Positions 26,890-36,018 of a stretch of DNA of 64,000 bases are shown one piece after another. Within the stretch, counting starts at the first letter, position 1. Each line of letters opens with the position of its first letter. Made by a program: the position numbers and the translations under genes. Source of the stretch: Chamaesiphon minutus PCC 6605 (GTDB lineage: Bacteria; Cyanobacteriota; Cyanobacteriia; Cyanobacteriales; Chamaesiphonaceae); NCBI RefSeq assembly GCF_000317145.1, contig NC_019697.1, positions 2,886,385 to 2,950,384 on the forward strand, written 5' to 3'. The notes below the pieces were generated by a model. The model was not told the DNA's origin, did not search any database, and saw only the letters and a program-made list of their open reading frames with translations.

Positions 26890-27771
26890 TTACTCCTTTT
26901 TCTTCAGAAAACCCATCAGTTTACTCAAAAATGAAGCAGATACGGGTGTAGTTGCTAGCCGATCGTCAACGGGATCGGACGGCGATGGATCGCCGCCAGC
27001 TAACTCGTTCGTGTAGGGTCGGCTGTGCCGAATCTCGGGTGGCGAAACTTCTTGTAATAACCCGATCGCACACAGCCGGAAACTAATCTGTCTGACTCGA
27101 TCGATTTCTAACCCCAATCGTTGGGCGATCTGCGCGATCGAGATCTCACCTACCGCCAATTGCCAAACTTTGGACTCTTGACTATCGAGTCGTAGATCTG
27201 TCGGTGTTTCGCAGACTCGGTGGAGTGCAGATTCGGGGGCGGGTAATTTGGCTGTTAAATCATTCCAATCCCGAAGCATTCTCAGTCCCCGCAAGCAGAC
27301 ATCCTGTGCTGTCAGACTAATTCCAGTCATTTCAGTATAGATGAGCGGTGCGAGAGGATCGAAGTTAAACTGTCCGTAGTGAGTTTCCCCAAACAGTTTG
27401 CAGATCCTAGCAACTACTTGTGAGTCAAACAGCAATCGCAATTGTTCGGCATCGAGTACGTTACAAGATTTGAGATAGGTACCTAATGGTTGTCCGAGTT
27501 TATGGGCATTAATTGATAATCCAGTAAGTTGCTCCGAGGTAAGCCAGCGTCGTTGCTCCATCATCTTGAGCAAGCCGAGATCCTGCAATCCGTGCCCATT
27601 GCTGACAGACACGATCCGTCCGGTTTGAAATGAAATGTAGTAAGAATTGTCTAGCGATCGACTCAAGCACCGATCTGATTCGATCGATAACAATCCCGTT
27701 TTGCTACCTTCGCGGACGAAATTAAAAATCTCAGGCAAAGAATACTCTGATAAATAACCAGTCAGGGACAT
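26890..27771 (-). CDS. PATAN/DUF4388 domain protein, copy B
   Basis: A 293-residue paralogue of the protein at 24408. It shares MSLTGYLSEYSLPEIFNFVR, YYISFQTGRIVSVSN, LGLLKMMEQRRWLTSEQ, a LGLEIDRVRQISFRL helix-turn-helix-like segment and the tail SFLSKLMGFLKKK. The linker near 255-280 is longer and Asp/Pro-rich (GGDPSPSDPVDD). No second GTPase or roadblock gene accompanies it. It lies 129 bp after the second sensor-like gene. Confidence 0.87.
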   Translation of the reverse strand: MSLTGYLSEYSLPEIFNFVREGSKTGLLSIESDRCLSRSLDNSYYISFQTGRIVSVSNGHGLQDLGLLKMMEQRRWLTSEQLTGLSINAHKLGQPLGTYLKSCNVLDAEQLRLLFDSQVVARICKLFGETHYGQFNFDPLAPLIYTEMTGISLTAQDVCLRGLRMLRDWNDLTAKLPAPESALHRVCETPTDLRLDSQESKVWQLAVGEISIAQIAQRLGLEIDRVRQISFRLCAIGLLQEVSPPEIRHSRPYTNELAGGDPSPSDPVDDRLATTPVSASFLSKLMGFLKKKE

Positions 27772-27899
27772 TTAGATATCTCCAAATTTAGCCGCTCGAA
27801 CGATCCGATCCAGTTGACAAGGGCAATTGCAGCTAGAAACTTTCAGCAGAGCGTCCTTTCAACATAGAGCCACAGCCAGATATATGGGTGCGATCTCGA

Positions 27900-28376
27900 T
27901 TACTCAAAAGTGGTGAATTCAAACACATCATGAGTGCCACCACGCAAGATGGATTCGGTATGAATGCCGCGTAACTTTTTACCTGTAATTTCACTCAAGG
28001 CACCCCAAATAGCACCCATGGTAAAAGTACATTTGCGATCGGAACCTTGCGGTTCGTTAGCAGTACAGACGGTTTCCGAGCAATATACCCGCACGACATC
28101 ACCTACTTGGACGATTTTATCGACAGCAGTTAAACGCGTACCCTCACTACCAACTGCCCGATTTAACAGCTCGGCAATAGTACTAAAATCTGCACTAGAG
28201 TTGGATAAGCCCAGGGATTGAACTAAGTTTTTGCCCCGCGTGCGCCCAGCCGCAATCAACGAGATCGCTGTTGCTTTCTCGCCAAGAGCTTCTTCCATGC
28301 CAGTAATTACTGATTTGAAGCAAACAATACTGATAAATTCCCCTAATTGGGGACGGCTGGAGATTGGAGTTGACAT
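27900..28376 (-). CDS. Small Cys-containing sensor-like protein, copy B (V4R-like)
   Basis: A 158-residue paralogue of the protein at 26054, with the same FKSVITGMEEALGEKATAISL, YCSETVCTANEPQGSDRKC and GKKLRGIHTESILRGGTHDV segments. All cysteines in this region are kept, pointing to a structural or ligand role. Together with copy B of PATAN it forms a two-gene unit upstream of the four-gene unit. Confidence 0.7.
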   Translation of the reverse strand: MSTPISSRPQLGEFISIVCFKSVITGMEEALGEKATAISLIAAGRTRGKNLVQSLGLSNSSADFSTIAELLNRAVGSEGTRLTAVDKIVQVGDVVRVYCSETVCTANEPQGSDRKCTFTMGAIWGALSEITGKKLRGIHTESILRGGTHDVFEFTTFE

Positions 28377-28669
28377 TTTAATAAATTGGTTGGGATTGTC
28401 GATATAAATGCAAAACTACTCAATCTCACACCAGAGATCTGTCCTGAACTCGCCCATGGGGCGGCTAACAATCGGTAGTATTCTAGATAGGCTCTAATTT
28501 AGTATGCCCATCAGCCGACAGTTTGCTAACAGCAATCCCTAAATTAGTTCTGTTTGGACGCGGCTTCGCTGCTATAGATCTCCTGCCAAGATTGCGATCG
28601 AATTGACATCTCCTAATCTCGAATCCTCAGTTATTATAGAATTGTAAAGTTTTATCCCTTCAGGTATAA

Positions 28670-29293
28670 ATGGAATTCCTATCATTAGAGACAATCCAAG
28701 CACTGGCAAGTCAATACGGATATCTCGCTGTCTTCGTAGGCATTCTGTTAGAAAATTTGGGGATTCCGTTACCTGGTGAAACCATCACGATCGTGGGTGG
28801 TTTTTTGGCTGGGAGTGGCGAACTAAATTATTGGATCGTCCTTGCATGTGCGGCGATGGGAGCTTTCTTGGGCGGTATCTGCGGTTACTTCATCGGTAAA
28901 TCTGGTGGTTGGAAACTAATCGTTGCGATCGCGAAAGTGTTCCGCGTTCAAGAGATTCAGCTAGAAGAGATGAAGACCAAATTTAGTGACAATGCTGTTA
29001 AAGCCGTCTTCTTCGGGCGATTTATTGCCATTTTGCGGATTTTTTCGAGTCCGATGGCAGGTGTAGTCGAGATGCCTTTAGGTAGATTTATGGCTGTGAA
29101 CTTAGCTGGTGCTGTGACTTGGGCGAGTGTGATGACAACGCTAGCCTTTGTTGTCGGTAAAGTAGTCTCGCTCGAACAGTTGCTAGAGTGGGTGAGTAAA
29201 TTCGCCATCTTAGCTCTATTAATCGCGATCGGGTTTATTACTATCCCCCTCTGGCTGGAATCTCGGAGTATTAAATCGGGGGAAGGGAAGTAG
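28670..29293 (+). CDS. DedA family membrane protein
   Basis: A 207-residue inner-membrane protein of the DedA/SNARE-associated family. It has the YLAVFVGILLENLGIPLPGE motif near the N-terminus and VFFGRFIAILRIFSSPMAG, with conserved G-R-F-I and charged residues in the second half. Some relatives act as undecaprenyl-phosphate or phospholipid flippases. Its stop codon TAG (29291-29293) is the first three bases of the heptamer array that follows. Confidence 0.9.
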   Translation: MEFLSLETIQALASQYGYLAVFVGILLENLGIPLPGETITIVGGFLAGSGELNYWIVLACAAMGAFLGGICGYFIGKSGGWKLIVAIAKVFRVQEIQLEEMKTKFSDNAVKAVFFGRFIAILRIFSSPMAGVVEMPLGRFMAVNLAGAVTWASVMTTLAFVVGKVVSLEQLLEWVSKFAILALLIAIGFITIPLWLESRSIKSGEGK

Positions 29294-29458
29294 GCTTTAG
29301 GCTTTAGGCTTTAGGCTTTAGGCTTTAGGCTTTAGGCTTTAGGCTTTAGGCTTTAGGCTTTAGGCTTTAGGCTTTAGGCTTTAGGCTTTAGGCTTTAGGC
29401 TTTAGGCTTTAGGCTTTAGGCTTTAGGCTTTAGGCTTTAGGTTTTAGGTTTTAGGCTT
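29291..29458. repeat. 24-unit TAGGCTT heptamer array
   Basis: Exactly 168 bp = 24 units of TAGGCTT, with two TAGGTTT variants near the right end. It begins on the stop codon of the DedA gene. It is an STRR-type cyanobacterial tandem repeat. A further short stretch of the same repeat continues at 29831-29844, beyond the inverted element. Confidence 0.95.
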
Positions 29459-29829
29459 GCTCACATCTTGCACCAGTTTAAATATACTAGTATTAAGCAG
29501 CGAAAATGAGGGTACCGTTTCTTTCTCCCAGTCTCCGAGTCTCCCGAAATAGTAACCTTATTTACGCTGTAGACTACTAGTGCTTAGTACAGATAGTCGG
29601 GTACCCACAAGCGACGCAGCTCCCTTCGGGAAGGCTCCGCCAACGAACGGGAGGTTCCCTCCCGTTTGTGTGCGTCAAGACAGGGGCACCCCTACGCAAT
29701 TAATCTGTAGGGGTGCCCCTGTCTTGTCGTTTTTTTATTCGGGGGGAACCCCCGAATAAAAACGCCGCTTGTGGGTACCCTGGGTCTATACTAAGCACTA
29801 GTCTTTTCGTATTGGTGCAAGATGTGAGC
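29459..29829. mobile_element. Nested inverted-repeat element next to the heptamer array
   Basis: Outer ends GCTCACATCTTGCACCA (29459-29475) and its exact complement (29813-29829) form 17-bp inverted repeats. Inside, 29576-29613 and 29766-29802 form imperfect inverted repeats of about 37 bp starting ACTAGTGCTTAGTA. The centre holds two perfect hairpins: 29676-29695 with 29707-29726 (20 bp), and 29732-29745 with 29749-29762 (14 bp). It lies between two parts of the TAGGCTT array. There is no coding capacity. This is the shape of a MITE-like non-autonomous element. No target duplication was established. Confidence 0.7.
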
Positions 29830-29917
29830 TTTAGGCTTTAGGCTGGCTTCCAGTTACCCAGTCACCCAGTCCTCCAGTCTCCTGTAAAATTGATGTGAAG
29901 CTCGCGACTGAATAGCT

Positions 29918-30883
29918 ATGAACTGTCATCAATGTGGGGGCACGATCGCGTTAACGGATCGTTTTTGTGAAGAATGCGGGGCAAGTCTGACGACGAACCC
30001 CAGTCTCCAGTCGAGCGACAATGGTTGTCAGAAATGCGGTGCGCCACCAAGCAAAATCGATAACGACAGATATTGCATAGAATGTGGATTTCGTCAAGTG
30101 GCAATCTCGAACGATCGCATCGAACTCGATTTCGCTGCTAATTTTGCAGGAGCTAGCGATCGCGGACGCAGACACCATCAAAATGAAGATGCGATCGCCC
30201 TCAAAATTCTCGATCCCGACACATATATTTTTGTCCTCTGTGACGGCGTATCTAGTTCTCAACATCCCGAACTCGCCTCTAGAGCTGCTGTAACTGCCTG
30301 TATTGAAGCAATCGCAATCGCCCTCAATGGCGATCGCGCACAGCCAGATAACGCGATCGAAATTGGCGTCCAAGCAGCACTTCAAGCTGTTTCCAAAATC
30401 CCGATCGATCCTTCATCATCGATCGATCCCTCCTCAACGACGATCGTTACCGCGATCGTCCGCGATAATATTGCCACAATTGGCTGGTTGGGTGACAGTC
30501 GCGCCTATTGGCTCGTGCCCGAAAAATCGCTCCAGCTCACGCAAGATGACTCCTGGATGCGCGATGCGATCGAGTCGGGTATGTATACCGCCGCCGAAGC
30601 CGAAGCATCTCCCTACGCCCACGCGATCGTCCGCTGGCTGGGTGCAGATACCGCTGACGATGGGGTGCCCAATCTCACGACTTTCGCTATCCCTAGCAAT
30701 GGTTATCTGCTCCTGTGTACCGATGGCTTGTGGAATTATGCGCCAGATCCCGCCTACCTTTACCATACGCTCGCGCAATCGCCAGCACCCGATCCGCTCT
30801 CGATCGTCCGTCATCTCGTCAGCTATGCCAATCAACAAGGCGGTCAGGATAATATTACCGTCGGTATTCTGGCGATCGAGTAA
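29918..30883 (+). CDS. PP2C-type protein phosphatase with zinc ribbons
   Basis: A 321-residue protein. Two N-terminal zinc ribbons (CHQCG..FCEECG at 3-20 and CQKCG..YCIECG at 37-57) precede a PP2C domain. This has RGRRHHQNEDAI, LCDGVSSSQHPE, WLGDSRAYW, LCTDGLWNYA and QGGQDNITVGIL, which carry the metal-binding aspartates. It removes phosphate from Ser/Thr. The zinc-ribbon pattern is shared with the FHA protein at 35176 and the kinase at 53157, hinting at a common signalling set. It is monocistronic. Confidence 0.9.
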   Translation: MNCHQCGGTIALTDRFCEECGASLTTNPSLQSSDNGCQKCGAPPSKIDNDRYCIECGFRQVAISNDRIELDFAANFAGASDRGRRHHQNEDAIALKILDPDTYIFVLCDGVSSSQHPELASRAAVTACIEAIAIALNGDRAQPDNAIEIGVQAALQAVSKIPIDPSSSIDPSSTTIVTAIVRDNIATIGWLGDSRAYWLVPEKSLQLTQDDSWMRDAIESGMYTAAEAEASPYAHAIVRWLGADTADDGVPNLTTFAIPSNGYLLLCTDGLWNYAPDPAYLYHTLAQSPAPDPLSIVRHLVSYANQQGGQDNITVGILAIE

Positions 30884-30984
30884 CTATTTTCGGATTTTGA
30901 CGTTGCTCGGTTGAGGGAAGATCTCCTGTTTCTGCAATATATTAATCTCCACTATCCACTATCCACTATCCACTATCCCCTAAT

Positions 30985-32169
30985 TCACCGATCGACCGAA
31001 CCCATAATAATATCGATACTCCCCAGAATCACCACGATATCGGCGACTTTGACCCCTTTGAGTAAATAGGGCAGAATTGAGAGATTATTAAAATCGGCAG
31101 AGCGGATTTTCCACCGCCAGGGGAAGGTATTGTCGTCGCCGATGATAAATATCCCCAACTCGCCTTTACCACTCTCCACGCGCACGTAACGTTCGCCTGA
31201 AGGGATTTTGAAGGTGGGGGCAATCTTCTTGCTAATGTACTGGTAATCCATCCCGTCCCACTCGGATTTTGGCCCTGCGGCGAGACGTTTGGCTTCGAGA
31301 TCTTCGTAAGCACCGCCAGGGATGCGATCGATCGCTTGCAGGAGAATCTTCACCGATTCTCGCATTTCGCGAATTCGCACGAAATAACGTGCCAGACAAT
31401 CGCCCGCCGTCTCTGATTGAATATCCCAATCTAACTCATCGTATCGCTCGTAGTTATCGACTTTGCGTAAATCCCACTTGACGCCAGAAGCGCGTAACAT
31501 CGGCCCCGATAAGCCCCAATTAATCGCCATCTCGCGACTAATCGTCCCCACCCCTTCCACGCGACGGCGAAAGATCGGATTGTCAGTAATTAAGCGTTCG
31601 TACTCATCAACTTTGGGCGCGAAATAATTGCAGAAATCCGCACATTTAGCCAGCCAGCCGTGGGGTAAATCTACCGCTACCCCACCCACGCGGAAGTAGT
31701 TATTATTTACCATCCGATAGCCCGTCGCGGCTTCCCACAGATCGTAAATCATCTCCCGTTCGCGGAAAATATAGAACAAGGGCGTCCCCGCACCGACATC
31801 TAACATAAATGGCCCCAACCACAACAAATGGTTGGCAATCCGGTTGAGTTCGAGCATTATCATCCGAATATAACTAGCCCGTTTCGGTACCGAGATATTT
31901 GCTAACTTCTCCACCGCATTGACAGTCACGGCTTCATTAAACATTCCAGCGGCATAGTCCCAACGACTGACGTAGGGGACGTACATCAGAGTGGTGCGAT
32001 TTTCGGCAATCTTTTCCATTCCTCGATGTAGATAACCGATAACGGGTTCGCAATCGACGACATCTTCGCCATCTAATGTCACGATAATCCGAAAACAACC
32101 GTGCATGGAGGGGTGATGCGGCCCCATATTAAGTACCATCGGCTCTGTCTTGGTTTCGAGCTGTGCCAT
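30985..32169 (-). CDS. ndhH: NAD(P)H-quinone oxidoreductase subunit H
   Basis: A 394-residue 49-kDa-type subunit of the NDH-1 complex on the thylakoid membrane (cyclic electron flow, respiration, CO2 uptake). It has [12 protein letters not shown] near the N-terminus, [16 protein letters not shown] and [16 protein letters not shown], and ends [13 protein letters not shown]. Length and motifs match the family. AGGAG precedes the ATG (on the minus strand). It stands alone here. Confidence 0.97.
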   Translation of the reverse strand: MAQLETKTEPMVLNMGPHHPSMHGCFRIIVTLDGEDVVDCEPVIGYLHRGMEKIAENRTTLMYVPYVSRWDYAAGMFNEAVTVNAVEKLANISVPKRASYIRMIMLELNRIANHLLWLGPFMLDVGAGTPLFYIFREREMIYDLWEAATGYRMVNNNYFRVGGVAVDLPHGWLAKCADFCNYFAPKVDEYERLITDNPIFRRRVEGVGTISREMAINWGLSGPMLRASGVKWDLRKVDNYERYDELDWDIQSETAGDCLARYFVRIREMRESVKILLQAIDRIPGGAYEDLEAKRLAAGPKSEWDGMDYQYISKKIAPTFKIPSGERYVRVESGKGELGIFIIGDDNTFPWRWKIRSADFNNLSILPYLLKGVKVADIVVILGSIDIIMGSVDR

Positions 32170-32415
32170 AGCTGCTATCTCCTAAAATCGCGATCTTCAT
32201 TCTGTATATCGCGATCGTGCCAACCCCGTCTTGTACGTTCGTCCGATTTTTTGGATATTCTGCGATGCTAAGATCGTAAGTAATCGATCGTAGTTAAATG
32301 CAAGTTACCGATGGGTGGGTAATGGCCACTAATTTTTTTGCTAATTACAATCACACCAAAATGATGTCATTTTGGAGCGATAAAAATTATGAGTCGCGCT
32401 TGATGCTCATCGCTT
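32170..32415. other. Spacer between ndhH and AraC gene
   Basis: About 250 bp carrying the ndhH ribosome-binding site and promoter region. There is no gene. Confidence 0.5.
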
Positions 32416-33372
32416 TTAAAAAGCTTGTCTGACAAATGCTTTTGGCGTAATGCCTTCCAACCGTTTGAAATGCCGATGAAAATGACTTTGGTCTGTAAAT
32501 CCGATCGTTTTAGCCACTTGTGCGATGCTCGATCCACCTTGGCGTAACAATTTTTTCCCGCGATCGATCCGACATCTCAAAATATACTGATGGGGCGAAA
32601 ATCCGGTGGATTGTTTGAACAGTTGCGAAAAATAGTGCGGACTCAATTGGACGATTTGCGCCAGTTCGTGTAGGCTCAGATCGCGATCGAGATAGGTATC
32701 GATATAGTCTACAATTTGTTCGAGTTGAGTTGGAGCCAAGCCACTATGATAAGTAGGCAGTGCATATTTTTGGACGGAATAATGCTGTAACAGGTGCATC
32801 ATCAGCGCGTCGAGCATCGATTCGGCATAAAGCCGACTCAGACTACCGGGATGTTCGAGCGCGTGTTTGAGCGATATTCCAATTCGATCGATCGTGGGAT
32901 CTGTAGTCGCAAAGTGGGGAATCAATTCCAATCGATCGCGCTCTAGAGTTAGATTGAGCGTATCACGTATGACTTTCGGTTCCAAGCCGACGACAATGGC
33001 ACCGCCACCCCGATTCCACTCGGCATAATGCCAAGTATCGGCAGGAACGATGACTGCATCGCCGCGCCTGACTACTTCGCGTCGCAATTTACCATCGATC
33101 CAGCGTTCGGCTGTAACTGGAGCTGGTAAATCGATAAAAATACCCAAACCATGCTGTTTGGCTAAAATATTTGGTGTCGCGCCTGGTGGAAAATAGTCAT
33201 AGGCAACGAGCAACCCGTCTAGTTGTGCAGAAATGCTACTCAGTAATGGAGGTCGGTCGAAAATTTGCTGGTATCCAGCTTCACCAGCTACCGTAAAGTC
33301 TACAATTGTCGATTCTCGATCGGACATACACTTGAGTTTGGCGTAAGATCGTCGATGAAAGCTATCGCTCAA
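32416..33372 (-). CDS. AraC family transcriptional regulator
   Basis: A 318-residue regulator. An N-terminal cupin-like effector region contains VIVPADTWHYAEWNRGGG. A C-terminal AraC DNA-binding domain (about 215-315) has LSLHELAQIVQLSPHYFSQL, QSTGFSPHQYILRCRIDR and VAKTIGFTDQSHFHRHFKR. The effector is unknown. An internal start at MSDRES (codon 16) is also possible. No adjacent target operon is obvious. Confidence 0.88.
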   Translation of the reverse strand: MSDSFHRRSYAKLKCMSDRESTIVDFTVAGEAGYQQIFDRPPLLSSISAQLDGLLVAYDYFPPGATPNILAKQHGLGIFIDLPAPVTAERWIDGKLRREVVRRGDAVIVPADTWHYAEWNRGGGAIVVGLEPKVIRDTLNLTLERDRLELIPHFATTDPTIDRIGISLKHALEHPGSLSRLYAESMLDALMMHLLQHYSVQKYALPTYHSGLAPTQLEQIVDYIDTYLDRDLSLHELAQIVQLSPHYFSQLFKQSTGFSPHQYILRCRIDRGKKLLRQGGSSIAQVAKTIGFTDQSHFHRHFKRLEGITPKAFVRQAF

Positions 33373-33474
33373 TTAAATTCTAATCTACACACCGCTCCGG
33401 TCTGAGCTAATGGTCGAAATCTTTTCCTCGATCGCGAAACTTTCGCATAATTAGTCAGTTCTAGTCCCAATTAT

Positions 33475-33581
33475 GTATCAGGATTTTCAGGATTAGCTTA
33501 TCGGTATTAACCTTTGTCTGTATCAGGATTTGAGGATTTACTGGATTTTCCGGATTAGCTTATCGGTGCTAACCTATGTCT
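33475..33581. repeat. Two-copy GTATCAGGATTT repeat
   Basis: Copy 1 33475-33519 and copy 2 33520-33581 share GTATCAGGATTT at one end and GGATTAGCTTATCGGT, TAACC, TGTCT at the other. Copy 2 contains an internal expansion. They are adjacent direct repeats. Confidence 0.75.
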
Positions 33582-33616
33582 TCTATTTCCTATCCCCTAT
33601 CCCCTATCCCCTTTCT

Positions 33617-33725
33617 CCTAAAGCCTAAAACCTAAAACCTAAAGCCTAAAACCTAAAGCCTAAAACCTAAAGCCTAAAGCCTAAAGCCTAAAGCCTAAAA
33701 CCTAAAACCTAAAGCCTAAAACCTA
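33617..33725. repeat. CCTAAAG/CCTAAAA heptamer array
   Basis: About 15 units of CCTAAAG or CCTAAAA end just upstream of the vWA start codon. It is the reverse complement of the TTTAGGC family at 29291. Confidence 0.9.
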
Positions 33726-33746
33726 TCCCCTACCCCCTATCCCCTA

Positions 33747-35018
33747 ATGTTCACCGCAGAAGTCTTCCAAAATCCTTACTTGCCGCAAGGTGCCACACAA
33801 GTAAACGCGATCGTGACAATCGCGACTAGTAGCAATGATGATGCTACCGTCGCCGCACCGAGTAATAGCCAACGCTTATTTGGGATTATTTGCGATACAT
33901 CTGGATCGATGGGTGGAGCTAAGATGATTGCAGCTAAAGATGCGATCGTCAAAATTATCAATCTTCTCCCTACAGATGCGGCATTTTTTGTCGTCACCGG
34001 ATCTAGTCGATCGAAATTACTAGTACCGCTCGTCAACGCCGTCCCTGAAAATAAACTCCGCGCCGTCGCGCAGGTAAAAGAAATTGCTGCTGGCGGCGGG
34101 ACATTGATGTCTACTTGGTTGCATACAGCTTTGGGTGAATTCAATAAAATGCCCCAAGCAATTTGCCAAGCTTTATTACTTACCGACGGACAAAACGATC
34201 CTAATGACGAGCAAGATTTAGTGCGAGTTTTGGACGCATCTGAAGGTAAATTTCAGTGCGACTGTCGCGGCGTCGGAACGGATTGGCGCGTCGCTGAATT
34301 ACAGAAAATTGCCACCAGACTGTTAGGTACGACAGATATTATCTCATCACCAGAGCGCATTGCCGATGATTTCCAAGCAATTCTGACTAAAGCGATGGGT
34401 AAAACCGTCAGCGATGTCAGTCTAAGGTTGTGGACGCCGATGGGTGCAAAGGTGTTATTTTGCAAGCAAGTCAGTCCCGAAATCGTCGATGTCACCAGTC
34501 GCGCCAAAGTCGTCAGCGAACGAATTGTCGAATACCCGACGGGTGCGTGGGGAAGTAATGAATCGCGCGATTACCATTTCTGCATCCAAATTAACGCGGG
34601 GAATGTCGGCGACGAAATGTTGGCGGGTAGAGCGAGTCTGATAACCCAAACCAACGGCGTCGAAACCAAAATTACCGAAGCCAAAATCCTCGCCACCTGG
34701 ACCGAAGATGAAGCCAAAACCGCTAAAATCGATCGCCGCGTTGCTCACTATACCGGACAAGCCGAACTCGCGCAATCGATCCAAGAAGGCTTAGAAGCCA
34801 GAGCGCAAGGTAATATCGAAATAGCGACAGTCAAGCTCGGCAAAGCCGTCAAACTCGCCTACGATTCTGGCAACGAAGCCACCGCCAAACTCCTCCGCTC
34901 TGTCGTCGATGTCGAAGACGCCGCAGCAGGTACCGTCCGCATCAAGCGCACCGTCGCCAAAGAAGACGAAATGATGCTCGAAACTCGATCGACCAAAACG
35001 GCTAGAATTCAGAAGTAG
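33747..35018 (+). CDS. vWA-domain protein
   Basis: A 423-residue protein. A vWA domain starts at the strand RLFGIICDTSGSMGG (MIDAS D-x-S-x-S, about residues 44-58), with a T in AAGGGTLMSTW and D in LLTDGQNDPND. An all-beta region follows (LRLWTPMGAKVLF). The tail is helical (YTGQAELAQSIQEG, TVKLGKAVKLAYD). There is no signal peptide or membrane helix. It precedes the FHA protein on the same strand by about 160 bp. Such vWA proteins are common partners of kinases and PP2C phosphatases. Its partner is not established. Confidence 0.85.
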   Translation: MFTAEVFQNPYLPQGATQVNAIVTIATSSNDDATVAAPSNSQRLFGIICDTSGSMGGAKMIAAKDAIVKIINLLPTDAAFFVVTGSSRSKLLVPLVNAVPENKLRAVAQVKEIAAGGGTLMSTWLHTALGEFNKMPQAICQALLLTDGQNDPNDEQDLVRVLDASEGKFQCDCRGVGTDWRVAELQKIATRLLGTTDIISSPERIADDFQAILTKAMGKTVSDVSLRLWTPMGAKVLFCKQVSPEIVDVTSRAKVVSERIVEYPTGAWGSNESRDYHFCIQINAGNVGDEMLAGRASLITQTNGVETKITEAKILATWTEDEAKTAKIDRRVAHYTGQAELAQSIQEGLEARAQGNIEIATVKLGKAVKLAYDSGNEATAKLLRSVVDVEDAAAGTVRIKRTVAKEDEMMLETRSTKTARIQK

Positions 35019-35050
35019 GTATTAGGCTTTAGGCTTTGGGCTTTAGGTTT
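35016..35050. repeat. TAGGCTT-like array on a stop codon
   Basis: TAGGTAT, TAGGCTT, TAGGCTT, TGGGCTT, TAGGTTT: five degenerate units. The first TAG is the stop codon of the vWA gene. This is the same relation as at the DedA gene. Confidence 0.8.
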
Positions 35051-35133
35051 AAATACTGCATCGATTGAGTTCTCTTAACGCCATTTAAAGGCTCATGAGT
35101 GAAGTATCACCTTTGGCAACACGATCTCCACTT

Positions 35134-35173
35134 CCTAACACCTAATATCTAACACCTAAAGCCTAAAGCCTAA
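35134..35173. repeat. CCTAACA/CCTAAAG array before FHA gene
   Basis: Degenerate CCTAACA, CCTAATA and CCTAAAG units ending two bases before the FHA start codon. It leaves no room for a standard ribosome-binding site. Confidence 0.75.
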
Positions 35174-35175
35174 CC

Positions 35176-35910
35176 ATGTACACTTGTCCCAAAGGCCATA
35201 ATTCAACGGAATCAGATTTTTGTTCTGAATGTGGGGCAAAAATTACTGGAATGGGGATTGCCGAAGTCGTCTCAAATCCCACCCACAAAACCGCCGCAAC
35301 TATTAACCAATCGGTAGCCGTCCAGTCTTGCCCCGAATGTAGTACTCCGCATGAGGTAGATAGCGGTAACTTTTGTGAGATTTGTGGTTTTAACTTCTTG
35401 ACTGGTGCCAAGGGTGGCGATCCTTTATCTATTTTTCCACCGCCGATTCGATCGGGAATTAATACTACAGCTACCGCACCGACACAGCCACCCCATCCAT
35501 CCGCTCAGGTCACAAATCCCGCCCCTAACGCAGTCAGTCAATGGCAGGTGATTATCTCGATCGATCCCAGTTTAGCGACCCCTGACAGCCCACCAGCCCC
35601 CGCACAGGAACCGATCGTCATTGAGTTAACCCAGCCTACCAATCTCATCGGCAGGACTAGCATCGCGCGGGCGATTCATCCTGAAATTCCCCTAGATTTG
35701 GATGATGCCGTTTCTTCTCGCCATGCGATTCTTACCCTCCATCCCGATGGCACCCTCATACTTAGGGACATCGGTTCGTCAAATGGGACGCTGGTAAATG
35801 GCAAAGAAATTGCCGTGATGGCAGATATTTCGATCGCGTCTGGCGATGAAATTACGCTCGGACATTGGACGAGAATTAAGCTCATAAATCTAAATTCGGG
35901 ACGCTCGTAG
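35176..35910 (+). CDS. FHA-domain protein with two zinc ribbons
   Basis: A 244-residue protein. Two N-terminal zinc ribbons (CPKGH..FCSECG and CPECS..FCEICG, about residues 4-75) and a Pro/Thr-rich linker (about 90-150) precede a C-terminal FHA domain. This has LIGRTSIARAIHPEIPL, SSRHAIL and DIGSSNGTLVNG, the phosphothreonine-binding residues. It would recognise Ser/Thr-phosphorylated partners. A heptamer repeat abuts its ATG. It likely works with the vWA gene upstream and kinases elsewhere. Confidence 0.88.
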   Translation: MYTCPKGHNSTESDFCSECGAKITGMGIAEVVSNPTHKTAATINQSVAVQSCPECSTPHEVDSGNFCEICGFNFLTGAKGGDPLSIFPPPIRSGINTTATAPTQPPHPSAQVTNPAPNAVSQWQVIISIDPSLATPDSPPAPAQEPIVIELTQPTNLIGRTSIARAIHPEIPLDLDDAVSSRHAILTLHPDGTLILRDIGSSNGTLVNGKEIAVMADISIASGDEITLGHWTRIKLINLNSGRS

Positions 35911-36018
35911 ATCGATCGACAAATCTATTTTGCAGTAATCGATCGATACAATCTACTGTCATGTTATCGATCGAATTGGGTAGGATAAATACAGCACGTA
36001 ATTAGAGGTAAAAAATCT

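Larger units (their letters stand above)
33373..33746. other. Repeat-rich intergenic region
   Basis: No gene. It contains the two-copy GTATCAGGATTT repeat (33475-33581) and two heptamer arrays (TCCCCTA type at 33585-33612 and 33727-33745, CCTAAAR type at 33617-33725). The promoter of the vWA gene must lie within it. Confidence 0.7.

Noticed and set aside
29291-29458. Possible CRISPR array
   Set aside because: The unit is only seven bases, with no spacers and no cas genes, so it is a tandem heptamer repeat.
29676-29762. Two perfect hairpins read as rho-independent terminators
   Set aside because: They lie inside a nested inverted-repeat element, not at a gene end. A structural role in the element is more likely.
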